In this document: positions 54,007 through 61,832 of the stretch, one piece after another
Layout: each line of letters starts with the position of its first letter
Numbering within the stretch: the stretch's first letter is position 1
Source of the DNA: Sphingomonas sanxanigenens DSM 19645 = NX02
Lineage (GTDB): Bacteria; Pseudomonadota; Alphaproteobacteria; Sphingomonadales; Sphingomonadaceae
DNA: 64,000 nucleotides
Reading direction: 5' to 3'
Assembly (NCBI RefSeq): GCF_000512205.2
Contig: NZ_CP006644.1
Location: 3,714,520 to 3,778,519, forward strand
Program-made: the position numbers and the translations under genes
The notes under the pieces: model-generated
What the model was told of the DNA's origin: nothing
What the model saw: only the letters and a program-made list of their open reading frames with translations
Database searches by the model: none

Positions 54007-54822
54007 ATGTTGGGGGACAGTGTCGTCGCGATGCGCTGGTCAGTCGTTCTGCCGGTCTTCAATGAGGCCGATTATCTGCCGCGAACGCTTGCCTCATTGG
54101 CAGCGCAGGATGCGCCGTTCCGGCTGATCCTCGTCGACAACGGCTCGACCGACGGCTGCATCGAGGATGCGCGCCGCCAGATCGAGGCGGCCGGAATGAC
54201 CGCCACGATCCTTTCCGAGCCGCGGCCGGGGCAGGTCCACGCGCTGCGCCGCGGGCTCGGCGAGGTCGCGACCGAATTCGTCGCGGTCTGCGATGCCGAT
54301 ACGCTCTATCCGCCGCATTACCTCTCTGCCGCGATGCGGCTGTTCGACCGGCACGGCCCCGCCTGCGTCGCCGCCTGCGCCTGGCTGGCGCCCGAGCGGC
54401 CGGGGCGGCTGCGGCGGCTGGCACGCGCTGCGCACCGGCTGGGTGCGGCCCGGCTGATGCCGCGGCAGAACCACACCAGCGGCGCCGCGCAGACATTCCG
54501 CAGCGCCGCGCTGGCGGAAGCGGGCAGCTATGATCCGGCGATCTGGCCCTATGTCCTTAAGGATCATGAGGTGATGCACCGCGTGCTCCAGCGCGGCCGG
54601 CAGGCCTATGCCGCGGACCTGTGGTGCATCTCGTCCGAGCGTCGCGCCGATCGCCGCAAGGTGCGCTGGACCCTCGCCGAGCGGCTTCGCTACCACTTCA
54701 CCCCGTTTGCGCGGAAGACCGACTTCTTCCATCACTGGCTGGGCCCCCGCTTCGCCGGCCGCGGCCAGGCCGATACGGTGCTGCGCGACCAGAGCTGGAC
54801 GAACGCGGGGGCCGCGGCATGA
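54007..54822 (+). CDS. Family 2 glycosyltransferase
   Basis: A 271-residue inverting glycosyltransferase of the GT-A fold. The start WSVVLPVFNEADYLPRTLASL is typical, with LILVDNGSTDG, the metal DxD in VAVCDADTLYPP, and TSGAAQTFRSAALAEAG. It lacks membrane helices. It begins an operon of overlapping genes (membrane protein, DUF2141, GT4, small protein). The start could be the ATG at 54007 or that at 54031. Acceptor and sugar are not known. A glycolipid or polysaccharide product is likely from context. Confidence 0.82.
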   Translation: MLGDSVVAMRWSVVLPVFNEADYLPRTLASLAAQDAPFRLILVDNGSTDGCIEDARRQIEAAGMTATILSEPRPGQVHALRRGLGEVATEFVAVCDADTLYPPHYLSAAMRLFDRHGPACVAACAWLAPERPGRLRRLARAAHRLGAARLMPRQNHTSGAAQTFRSAALAEAGSYDPAIWPYVLKDHEVMHRVLQRGRQAYAADLWCISSERRADRRKVRWTLAERLRYHFTPFARKTDFFHHWLGPRFAGRGQADTVLRDQSWTNAGAAA

Positions 54823-55742
54823 GCACCGCTGCCGCCCTCCCCCCCGCGCTGCCGCTGGCCGACGAGCTGCCGGCGCTGATGCCCCGGCGCGCCGCCTGGT
54901 CGAACTGGCTGCTGCGGGGTGTGTCGCTGGCGCTGCTGGTCGCGGTCATCGCCGAGATCGTTACCGCGCGGCCGAACCTCGGCGATCTCAGCCTGCCCGC
55001 CTCGCCCCTGTTCTGGGCGGCGATTGCGGTGCTTTATTTCGCGCTGCCCGTCGCCGACTGGCTGATCTTCCACACGTTGTGGCGGCTGCCTGCCGCGGGC
55101 TTCGCGGTGCTGCTGCGCAAGCGCATCTCCAACGAGATGCTCCTCGCCTATTCGGGCGAGGCCTATTTCTACCTGTGGGCGCGGCGCAATGCCGGGCTGA
55201 CGACGGCACCGTTCGGCGCGATCAAGGATGTCGCGATCCTCTCCGCCTTTGCCGCCAACCTCGCGACATTGGCGCTCGCCGGTTTCGCCTTGCCCTTCCT
55301 CAACCAGCTCGCGCTCGGCCAATATGCCGCGGCGACGATGGTCTCGATCGGCGCGATGATCGCGCTGTCGGCGGTGCCGCTGCTGTTCGCGCGCCGGCTG
55401 TTCACGCTGCCGCGCGGGACATTGGCGTGGATCACCGGCGTCCATCTCGCCCGCCTCGCGCTGACCACCGCCGCGCTCGGCGTCGCGTGGCACGTGGTGA
55501 TGCCCGCCGCACCGCTCGGGCTGTGGCTGGTGCTGGCGACGCTGCGGCTGGTGGTCACCCGGCTGCCGCTGCTGCCCAGCAAGGACCTTCTGTTCGCGAC
55601 GATCGCGATCTTCCTCATCGGCCATGACAGCGAGGTCGCGACATTGATGGCGACCACCGGCGCGCTGATGCTGGCCGGCCACCTGCTGATCGGTGGCGCG
55701 CTCGGCGTCGCCGGGCTGCTCGAACGGGAGCCCCGCGCATGA
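54819..55742 (+). CDS. Polytopic membrane protein of unknown function
   Basis: A 307-residue protein with about seven or eight hydrophobic segments, for example LLRGVSLALLVAVIAEIV, LFWAAIAVLYFALPVADWL and FLNQLALGQ to ALSAVPLLFA. The stretch RKRISNEMLLAYSGEAYFYLWAR between helices is notable and recalls lipid flippase or LPG synthase-type membrane proteins only loosely. I do not recognise the family. It overlaps the glycosyltransferase upstream by ATGA and the DUF2141 gene downstream, also by ATGA, so the products probably work together. Confidence 0.7.
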   Translation: MSTAAALPPALPLADELPALMPRRAAWSNWLLRGVSLALLVAVIAEIVTARPNLGDLSLPASPLFWAAIAVLYFALPVADWLIFHTLWRLPAAGFAVLLRKRISNEMLLAYSGEAYFYLWARRNAGLTTAPFGAIKDVAILSAFAANLATLALAGFALPFLNQLALGQYAAATMVSIGAMIALSAVPLLFARRLFTLPRGTLAWITGVHLARLALTTAALGVAWHVVMPAAPLGLWLVLATLRLVVTRLPLLPSKDLLFATIAIFLIGHDSEVATLMATTGALMLAGHLLIGGALGVAGLLEREPRA

Positions 55743-56299
55743 TCGGGCGTCTTGCCATCGCCGCCGCATTGGCGCTGCCGCCCATGACCTGCGCCGGCGC
55801 CGCGATCGTCGTTCCGCCCAAGGCCGAGCGCGGGAAGGCCGGCGCCGCCTGCCGCGCCGGCGAGTCGGGCCCGGCCGTCCGCGTCCTCGTCTCCGGCCTC
55901 AAGGATCGGGACGGGACGATCCGGCTGGAACTCTACCCCGCCAACGACGAGGATTTCCTCGCACCGGACAAGGTGCTGATCGCCGCCGGCAAGCCCTTCA
56001 AGCGCGTCGAGCAGCCGGTGCCCGCGGTGGACGGCACGACGATGTGCATCCGCGCGCCCGCCAGCGGCCGCTATGCGCTGTCGGTGCTGCACGACCGCGA
56101 TGGTGACGGCAAGTTCGGCTTCCTGCGCGACGGCGTCGGCTTTTCCAACAACCCCCGGCTCGGCCGCCGCAAGCCGGTGGCGTCGGCGGTGGCGCTCACC
56201 GTCGGCCCCGGCGTGGCACAGGTGCAGATCGTGATGAACTATCGCCGCGGGCTCGGCTTCGGGCCGCTTTCCGGCGCCGAGCGGACGAGCGCGCGATGA
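55739..56299 (+). CDS. DUF2141 secreted protein, second copy
   Basis: A 186-residue protein with a signal peptide (about 1-22) and a DUF2141 domain: VLVSGLKDRDGTIRLELYPAND, CIRAPASGRYALSVLHDRDGDGKFG with an Asp-rich loop, FSNNPRLG and a VMNYRRGLGF end. It shares these landmarks with the protein at 33405. It overlaps its neighbours on both sides by ATGA in the glycosyltransferase operon, which ties the family to envelope sugar or lipid work. Function unknown. Confidence 0.8.
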   Translation: MIGRLAIAAALALPPMTCAGAAIVVPPKAERGKAGAACRAGESGPAVRVLVSGLKDRDGTIRLELYPANDEDFLAPDKVLIAAGKPFKRVEQPVPAVDGTTMCIRAPASGRYALSVLHDRDGDGKFGFLRDGVGFSNNPRLGRRKPVASAVALTVGPGVAQVQIVMNYRRGLGFGPLSGAERTSAR

Positions 56300-56322
56300 G
56301 GAGCATTGGGAGGTCCCCAGCC

Positions 56323-57495
56323 ATGCGCATCGTCGATGTCTGCGAATTCTACGCGCCCGAGGGCGGCGGGGTTCGCACCTATGTCCACGCCAAGCTGAAG
56401 GCGGCGGCAGAGGCGGGTCACCGGCTGGTGGTGATCGCCCCCGGCCCCGCCGACCATGTCGCCGAATTTCCGGGCGACTGCCGGCTGGTCACCGTCAAGT
56501 CGCCGCCGCTGCCGTTCGACCGGCGCTACGCGATGTTCTGGGATGCGCGGCCGGTCCACGCGATCCTCGACGCCGAGCGGCCCGACATCCTCGAAGCCTC
56601 CTCGCCCTGGCGCGGCGCGTGGATCGCCGCCGAATGGCAGGGTGCGGCGGTGCGATCGCTGTTCATGCATCATGATCCGCTGTCCGCCTGGGCCTATCGC
56701 TGGTTTGACGGCTTCGTCGCACGCGACCAGGTCGATCGCCATTTCGAATGGTTCTGGCGCTATTTGCGGCGGATGTGCGCGCGCTTCCCGATCGTGGTGT
56801 GCGCCGCGCCCAGCCTCTCCGGCCGGCTCGCTGCGGGCGGCATCGCCGGCACCGTGACGATCCCGATGGGCGTCGATGGCGGCGTCTTCTCGCCCGCGCA
56901 TCGCGATGAGGCGCTGCGCGCGTCGCTGCTCGATCGCTGCAATCTCGACAGCCAGGCGACGCTGGTGCTCGGGATCGGCCGTCACACGCCCGAGAAGCGC
57001 TGGCCGGTGGTGATCGACGCCTGCACCATGGTCGCAGCAGAAAGGCCGCTGGGGCTGGTGCTGGTGGGCGATGGCATCCACCGCAAGCGCGTGCTTGAGG
57101 CGATTGGCGGCAATCCGCATATCACCGCGCTCGCCCCGACGCACGATCGCGCGCTGCTCGCCCGGCTGATGGCGAGCGCGGACATGCTGGCGCACGGCTC
57201 CGCCGCCGAGACCTTCGGCCTCGTCACCGCCGAGGCACGCGCGTCGGGCCTGCCGTTGATCCTGCCCGACGAGGGCGCGGCCAACGACCTTGCCGACCCC
57301 GCCTATGCCGAGACCTATCGCACGGGAGACCGCCGCGCGGCCGCGGACGCGATCCGCCGCATGCTCGCCCGCGATCCCGCCACGCTGCGCCGCGCGACCG
57401 GGGCCGCGGCTGCGGCCGCACGCACGCTGGATGAACATTTCATCGATCTGTTCGATTCCTATGCGATGATGCTCGAACGCAGGCTGGCGGCGTGA
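56323..57495 (+). CDS. Family 4-type glycosyltransferase
   Basis: A 390-residue retaining glycosyltransferase of the GT-B fold. It starts MRIVDVCEFYAPEGGGVRTYV with the donor/acceptor GGG loop, has IPMGVDGGVFSP in the linker, VLGIGRHTPEKRW, then the C-terminal SAETFGLVTAEARASGLPLILPD (E-x7-E motif), all typical of GT4. The ATG at 56323 has GGGAGG upstream. An ATG at 56296 overlaps the DUF2141 stop and may also be used. It is the second glycosyltransferase of the operon. Confidence 0.85.
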   Translation: MRIVDVCEFYAPEGGGVRTYVHAKLKAAAEAGHRLVVIAPGPADHVAEFPGDCRLVTVKSPPLPFDRRYAMFWDARPVHAILDAERPDILEASSPWRGAWIAAEWQGAAVRSLFMHHDPLSAWAYRWFDGFVARDQVDRHFEWFWRYLRRMCARFPIVVCAAPSLSGRLAAGGIAGTVTIPMGVDGGVFSPAHRDEALRASLLDRCNLDSQATLVLGIGRHTPEKRWPVVIDACTMVAAERPLGLVLVGDGIHRKRVLEAIGGNPHITALAPTHDRALLARLMASADMLAHGSAAETFGLVTAEARASGLPLILPDEGAANDLADPAYAETYRTGDRRAAADAIRRMLARDPATLRRATGAAAAAARTLDEHFIDLFDSYAMMLERRLAA

Positions 57496-57530
57496 TTGCG
57501 CCGCGCGCCGGCGAGGGAAGGATCGAACCG

Positions 57531-57716
57531 ATGGGTACAGCGTCCGTTTCGCTACCGCCGTCCGCCGCCGCGCCGCGGCCGCCGGCGAAGGCACCGCGCC
57601 GGCGCTCGTTTCGCCCCCGTGGGGCAGCGCTTCGATTGTGGTGGGAATTGCTTGCCGGCCCCGGGCCGCGCTGGCTGCGGCTGCTGCGCTGGGCACAGCG
57701 CAACTGCCGCGACTGA
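57531..57716 (+). CDS. Small basic protein of unknown function
   Basis: A 61-residue frame from the ATG at 57531, which has GGAAGGA at good distance. A GTG at 57492 overlapping the preceding stop would add 13 residues. The product is Pro- and Ala-rich at the N-terminus, then basic and aromatic (RRRSFRPRGAALRLWWELL, WLRLLRWAQRN). It may be a membrane-associated helix. Ribosome site and overlap favour a real gene, but nothing else confirms it. Confidence 0.4.
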   Translation: MGTASVSLPPSAAAPRPPAKAPRRRSFRPRGAALRLWWELLAGPGPRWLRLLRWAQRNCRD

Positions 57717-58049
57717 GCGCGCGAAAGCCGCGCCGACCCGCCCGGCAATGCTTGCCGGATGACGGACAAATCGCTATGTGGGCGCCGTCCTGCGGGCGGT
57801 AGACGCTCGCGAAAGGCCCCGGATCAGGACAGGCGGTGAGTCGCCACCCTGAGCAGGCGCGTCGAGGCCCGGCTCGTGTCCGGCGCTTCCACGCGCCCTT
57901 TTCGCTTTGGCGGAGAGGCGGCTTTTTCGCGATGCCGACCCCTTTCGCCGGATGCCGTGACCGGCAAACGGCCGCCGCGGCGTTTTGGCCAAGACCGTCG
58001 GAGACAACCGACTGGCCTGAAACGAACGAACGTAAGGAATCCGATTTTT
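57717..58049 (+). promoter_or_regulatory. rpsA leader and promoter region
   Basis: This 333-base gap has no gene. It starts with a CCGGCAA-TGC-TTGCCGG hairpin (57742-57758), possibly the end of the glycosyltransferase operon. A promoter candidate follows: TTGCCG at 57752 and TATGTG at 57775 with an exact 17-base spacer. The remaining leader of about 260 bases is long, which fits the autogenous control known for S1 in other bacteria. Confidence 0.5.
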
Positions 58050-59765
58050 ATGGCCACTATGGCACATCCCACCCGTGACGATTTCGAGGCGCTGCTCAAC
58101 CAGACCCTCGGCGGCGAGAACGCCAGCTTCGAAGGCAAGGTCGTCAAGGGCATCGTCACCGCGATCGAGAACGACCTCGCCGTCATCGACGTCGGCCTGA
58201 AGTCCGAAGGCCGCGTGCCGCTGCGCGAATTCGCCGCCCCCGGCCAGAAGGCCGAGATCAGCGTCGGCGACGAAGTCGAGGTCTATGTCGACCGCGTCGA
58301 GAACGTCCATGGCGAAGCCGTGCTGTCGCGCGATCGCGCGCGCCGCGAAGCCGCCTGGGACAAGCTGGAGACCGAGTTCGCCAAGACCGCGCGCGTCGAG
58401 GGCGTGATCTTCGGCCGCGTGAAGGGCGGCTTCACCGTCGACCTCAACGGCGCCGTCGCCTTCCTGCCCGGCAGCCAGGTCGATATCCGCCCGGTGCGCG
58501 ACGTCACCCCGCTGATGGACATCCCGCAGCCTTTCCAGATTCTCAAGATGGATCGCCGCCGCGGCAACATCGTCGTGTCGCGCCGCGCCGTTCTGGAAGA
58601 GACCCGCGCCGAGCAGCGTTCGGGCCTGATCCAGTCGCTGCATGAGGGCCAGATCATCGAGGGCGTCGTCAAGAACATCACCGATTACGGTGCGTTCGTC
58701 GATCTCGGCGGCATCGACGGCCTGTTGCACGTGACCGACCTCAGCTACAAGCGCATCGGCCACCCGAGCGAGATGATCAACATCGGCGACACCGTCCGCG
58801 TTCAGATCATCCGCATCAACAAGGACACGCAGCGCATCTCGCTCGGCATGAAGCAGCTCGAGAGCGATCCGTGGGAAGGTGCGGCCGCGAAGTATCCGGT
58901 CGGCGCCAAGCTGTCGGGCCGCGTGACGAACATCACCGAATATGGCGCGTTCGTCGAGCTCGAGGCCGGCATCGAGGGCCTGGTCCACGTCTCCGAGATG
59001 AGCTGGACCAAGAAGAACGTCCACCCGGGCAAGATCGTCTCGACCAGCCAGGAAGTCGACGTCGTCATCCTCGAGGTCGACGAGGACAAGCGCCGCATCT
59101 CGCTGGGCCTCAAGCAGGCGCAGGCCAATCCGTGGGAGAGCTTCGCGGAGCGTCACCCGATCGGCAGCACCGTCGAGGGCGAAGTCAAGAACGCCACCGA
59201 GTTCGGCCTGTTCATCGGCCTGGACGGCGACGTCGACGGCATGGTCCACATGTCGGACATCGCGTGGGGCGTTTCGGGCGAGGACGCGCTCAATCTGCAC
59301 CGCAAGGGCGAGACCGTTCAGGCGGTCGTTCTCGACATCGACGTCGAGAAGGAGCGCATCTCGCTGGGCATGAAGCAGCTCGAGCGCGGTGCCCCCGCGG
59401 TCGGCGGCGGCACCAGCTCCGCCTCGGGCCTCAACAAGAACGCGGTCGTCACGGTCACCGTGCTCGCGATCAACGATGGCGGCCTCGACGTGCAGGTCGG
59501 TGATGACGGCGTGAACGGCTTCATCAAGCGTGGCGACCTCGGCCGCGACCGCGACGAGCAGCGTCCGGAGCGCTTCCAGATCGGCCAGAAGCTCGACGCG
59601 ATGGTCACCGGCTTCGATCGGTCGAAGAAGCCGACCTTCTCGGTCAAGGCGATGCAGATCGCCGAGGAGAAGCAGGCGGTTGCGCAATATGGCTCGTCCG
59701 ACTCGGGCGCGTCGCTGGGCGACATCCTGGGCGAGGCACTCAAGGCCCGCCAGACCAAGAACTGA
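58050..59765 (+). CDS. rpsA: 30S ribosomal protein S1
   Basis: A 571-residue protein with six S1 RNA-binding repeats. Repeats 3-6 are strongest, each with the GxVxxIxxYGAFVxLxGIxGLxHxS pattern, for example VVKNITDYGAFVDLGGIDGL, VTNITEYGAFVELEAGIEGL and VKNATEFGLFIGLDGDVDGM. The endings RISLGMKQLESDPW and RISLGLKQAQANPW are diagnostic. S1 recruits mRNA to the 30S subunit. The ATG at 58050 has AAGGA upstream; a second ATG lies three codons later. Length is normal for the group. Confidence 0.96.
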   Translation: MATMAHPTRDDFEALLNQTLGGENASFEGKVVKGIVTAIENDLAVIDVGLKSEGRVPLREFAAPGQKAEISVGDEVEVYVDRVENVHGEAVLSRDRARREAAWDKLETEFAKTARVEGVIFGRVKGGFTVDLNGAVAFLPGSQVDIRPVRDVTPLMDIPQPFQILKMDRRRGNIVVSRRAVLEETRAEQRSGLIQSLHEGQIIEGVVKNITDYGAFVDLGGIDGLLHVTDLSYKRIGHPSEMINIGDTVRVQIIRINKDTQRISLGMKQLESDPWEGAAAKYPVGAKLSGRVTNITEYGAFVELEAGIEGLVHVSEMSWTKKNVHPGKIVSTSQEVDVVILEVDEDKRRISLGLKQAQANPWESFAERHPIGSTVEGEVKNATEFGLFIGLDGDVDGMVHMSDIAWGVSGEDALNLHRKGETVQAVVLDIDVEKERISLGMKQLERGAPAVGGGTSSASGLNKNAVVTVTVLAINDGGLDVQVGDDGVNGFIKRGDLGRDRDEQRPERFQIGQKLDAMVTGFDRSKKPTFSVKAMQIAEEKQAVAQYGSSDSGASLGDILGEALKARQTKN

Positions 59766-59773
59766 CATCCTGT

Positions 59774-59793
59774 TGCCGGCCTTCGGGCCGGCA
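59774..59793 (+). terminator. UUCG-loop terminator after rpsA
   Basis: TGCCGGCC and GGCCGGCA form a perfect 8-bp stem closed by a TTCG loop, eight bases after the rpsA stop. Confidence 0.7.
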
Positions 59794-59815
59794 CTTGATC
59801 CATTTCGAACCGAAT

Positions 59816-59852
59816 GAAACGCCGGGTGGCCGCCAGCGCCGCCCGGCGTTTC
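59816..59852 (+). terminator. Second terminator after rpsA
   Basis: GAAACGCCGGG and CCCGGCGTTTC form a perfect 11-bp stem around a 15-base loop, followed by ATTTTC. Together with the preceding hairpin it should separate rpsA from ihfB transcription. Confidence 0.75.
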
Positions 59853-60062
59853 ATTTTCGGCTTGCGCCAGATTAATTTTCCATCATGCTCGAAGCCGTCC
59901 GCGGCACCGTGAAACAGACCGGAAGCGGTTGTTCGGGCAGGCCATATCCGTGCTTCGAGGATTTGGCGGGTCGCTTATCTTGGAGGCGTGGGGCTCCATC
60001 GTGTCACACAAGGCTGCGGGGAGCTTGGGTCGCGAATCAAGGCAGGCCGAAAGGGGATCGCT

Positions 60063-60341
60063 ATGATTCGTTCAGAGCTCGTACAAATGCTGGCGTCAGA
60101 AAATCCGGATCTCTCACTGCGGGAGATCGAGAAGATCGTGGCGGTCTTCTTCGCCGAGATCAGCGCCCGCCTCGCCGAGGGCGGTCGCGTCGAACTGCGC
60201 GGTTTCGGCGCCTTTTCCACCCGATCGCGCGATGCGCGCACCGGCCGCAACCCGCGAACGGGCGAGTCGGTGGATGTGGACGCCAAGCGCGTGCCCTATT
60301 TCAAGCCCGGCAAGGACATGCGCGCGCGCCTCAACGTCTGA
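60063..60341 (+). CDS. ihfB: Integration host factor beta subunit
   Basis: A 92-residue DNA-bending protein of the HU/IHF family. [51 protein letters not shown] and [15 protein letters not shown] are typical for IhfB, including the Pro arm (RNPRTG) that intercalates DNA. The ATG at 60063 has AAAGGGGA upstream. rpsA-ihfB is a conserved order. The two are separated here by two terminators and a 200-base leader. Confidence 0.93.
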   Translation: MIRSELVQMLASENPDLSLREIEKIVAVFFAEISARLAEGGRVELRGFGAFSTRSRDARTGRNPRTGESVDVDAKRVPYFKPGKDMRARLNV

Positions 60342-60383
60342 CCCGCTTGACGCCGCGCCCGCGATGCGGCTTTTGCGCTGCGG

Positions 60384-60470
60384 GCGGACGTGGCGAAATC
60401 GGTAGACGCAGCGGACTTAAAATCCGTTTCCCGTTCGGGAGTGCGGGTTCGAGTCCCGCCGTCCGCACCA
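60384..60470 (+). tRNA. tRNA-Leu (anticodon TAA)
   Basis: An 87-base class II tRNA with encoded CCA. Acceptor GCGGACG pairs with CGTCCGC. The anticodon loop CTTAAAA carries TAA. The long variable arm is TTTCCCGTTCGGGAGT, followed by the T arm GGTTCGAGTCC. It follows ihfB by 42 bases. Confidence 0.95.
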
Positions 60471-60794
60471 GCCCGCTGAGCGCCGACCGGAGAATGCGGC
60501 GTGGTTTTCATCCTCGGCTCGCGGGTGGGGGGCGCATATCCAGCGTACCTCGGGAGCCATAGGGCCTCGGTACCGGGCCGGCGGGGCGACGCACCTGCCG
60601 CCCAGCCCCCACGACCGCTGATAGCTTTTATATCGCCCCCCATCGAAAGCCGCGGCTGGGCAGCGCCCCGGCTTTGCGCCATGACCGCGCTCCAAGCCTG
60701 ACCGGACGACCAGACCAGAAGACGCCTGACCAGCCCCGATGCCAGCCCCCACGACTGCCGCCCCCTTCCACCCCGCGCAAGGTGCGGGCCGATA
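60471..60794. other. 324-base region without a clear gene
   Basis: Between tRNA-Leu and the TauE gene no ORF looks like protein. A 13-base direct repeat CAGCCCCCACGAC occurs at 60603-60615 and 60743-60755. Such sequence downstream of a tRNA can be the scar of an integrated element, but no attachment duplicate of the tRNA end was seen. Confidence 0.5.
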
Positions 60795-61577
60795 ATGGCC
60801 ACGATCGAGCCGCTCTACGCGCTCGCCGGCCTGATGGTGGGGCTGCTCGTCGGCATGACCGGGGTCGGCGGCGGGTCGCTGATGACGCCGCTGCTGGTGC
60901 TGATGTTCGGCTTCCATCCGTCGGTCGCGGTGGGGACGGACCTGCTTTATGCCGCCGCAACCAAGTCGGTCGGCAGCGCGGTGCATGGCTGGCGCGGGTC
61001 GGTGAACTGGCGGATCGTGGCGCTGCTCGGCGCCGGCAGCCTCCCGGCGGCGCTCGTCAGCCTCGCCATCCTCTCGCGGCTCGGCGGCCCCTCCCCCGAA
61101 ACCGCGACATTGCTCAAGGCGATCCTCGGCGTCACGCTGGTGCTGACCGCGGCGGCGCTGGTGCTGCGCCAGCCGATCGCGGCGCGGCTCGCACGGCGCG
61201 GCGGTCCGGGGCTGAGTGATCGCAGCGTCGCCACCCTCACCGTCCTGCTCGGCCTGGTGATCGGCGCCGCCGTCACCTTCTCCTCGGTCGGCGCCGGCGC
61301 GATCGGCGCCACCGTGCTGATCCTGCTCTACCCGCGGCTGCCGATCGACCGCATCGTCGGCACCGACATCGCCCACGCCGTGCCGCTGACGTTGATCAGC
61401 GGGATCGGCCACTGGTATCTGGGCGCGGTCGATTTCGGCCTGCTGCTGTCGCTGCTGATGGGTTCGGTACCCGGCATCATCGCCGGCAGCCTGCTGGCGG
61501 GCCGTACGCATGAGCGCATATTGCGCCCGCTACTCGCCACCGTGCTCGTGGTCGTAGGGCTGATGCTGCTGTTCTGA
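60795..61577 (+). CDS. TauE/SafE-family anion exporter
   Basis: A 260-residue inner membrane protein with the two-half TauE/SafE layout. The conserved loop GMTGVGGGSLMTPLLVLMFG in the first half is matched by FSSVGAGAIGATVLILLYPRLP in the second, and GTDLLYAAATKSVGSAVHGWRGSVNW and GTDIAHAVPLTLISGIGHWYLG show the internal symmetry. The family exports sulfite, sulfoacetate or similar organosulfur anions. No sulfur gene lies nearby. It ends before a 255-base gap and the helicase. Confidence 0.85.
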   Translation: MATIEPLYALAGLMVGLLVGMTGVGGGSLMTPLLVLMFGFHPSVAVGTDLLYAAATKSVGSAVHGWRGSVNWRIVALLGAGSLPAALVSLAILSRLGGPSPETATLLKAILGVTLVLTAAALVLRQPIAARLARRGGPGLSDRSVATLTVLLGLVIGAAVTFSSVGAGAIGATVLILLYPRLPIDRIVGTDIAHAVPLTLISGIGHWYLGAVDFGLLLSLLMGSVPGIIAGSLLAGRTHERILRPLLATVLVVVGLMLLF

Positions 61578-61832
61578 CCGGTTTTTAGCGGCCCCCGCAT
61601 TGTCCCCCCTTGCATTTGGCGGGTTTTACCGCCATAAATGCCGCAGCGCATCATGGCCCCAGTTCCGGCCATCATAGCATATCGGCAGCGTGAACGCCCG
61701 GCTTGCCCGGGACCGGCCGAACCGATGCGCGCCACCAGGCTTCCCTTTTCACGCGGGTCGTCGACGAACCCCGCGTCGCGCGACGTCCGTCATGGGCGCC
61801 GCCCTTCGCACATGATGACGAAAGGGTCTTAG

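Noticed and set aside
60501-60701. 66-codon frame after tRNA-Leu
   Set aside because: No ribosome site, no recognisable composition, and it crosses the region of direct repeats.
61578-61832. Small gene between the TauE gene and rhlE
   Set aside because: Short frames here lack ribosome sites and protein-like composition. The stretch is taken as the rhlE leader.
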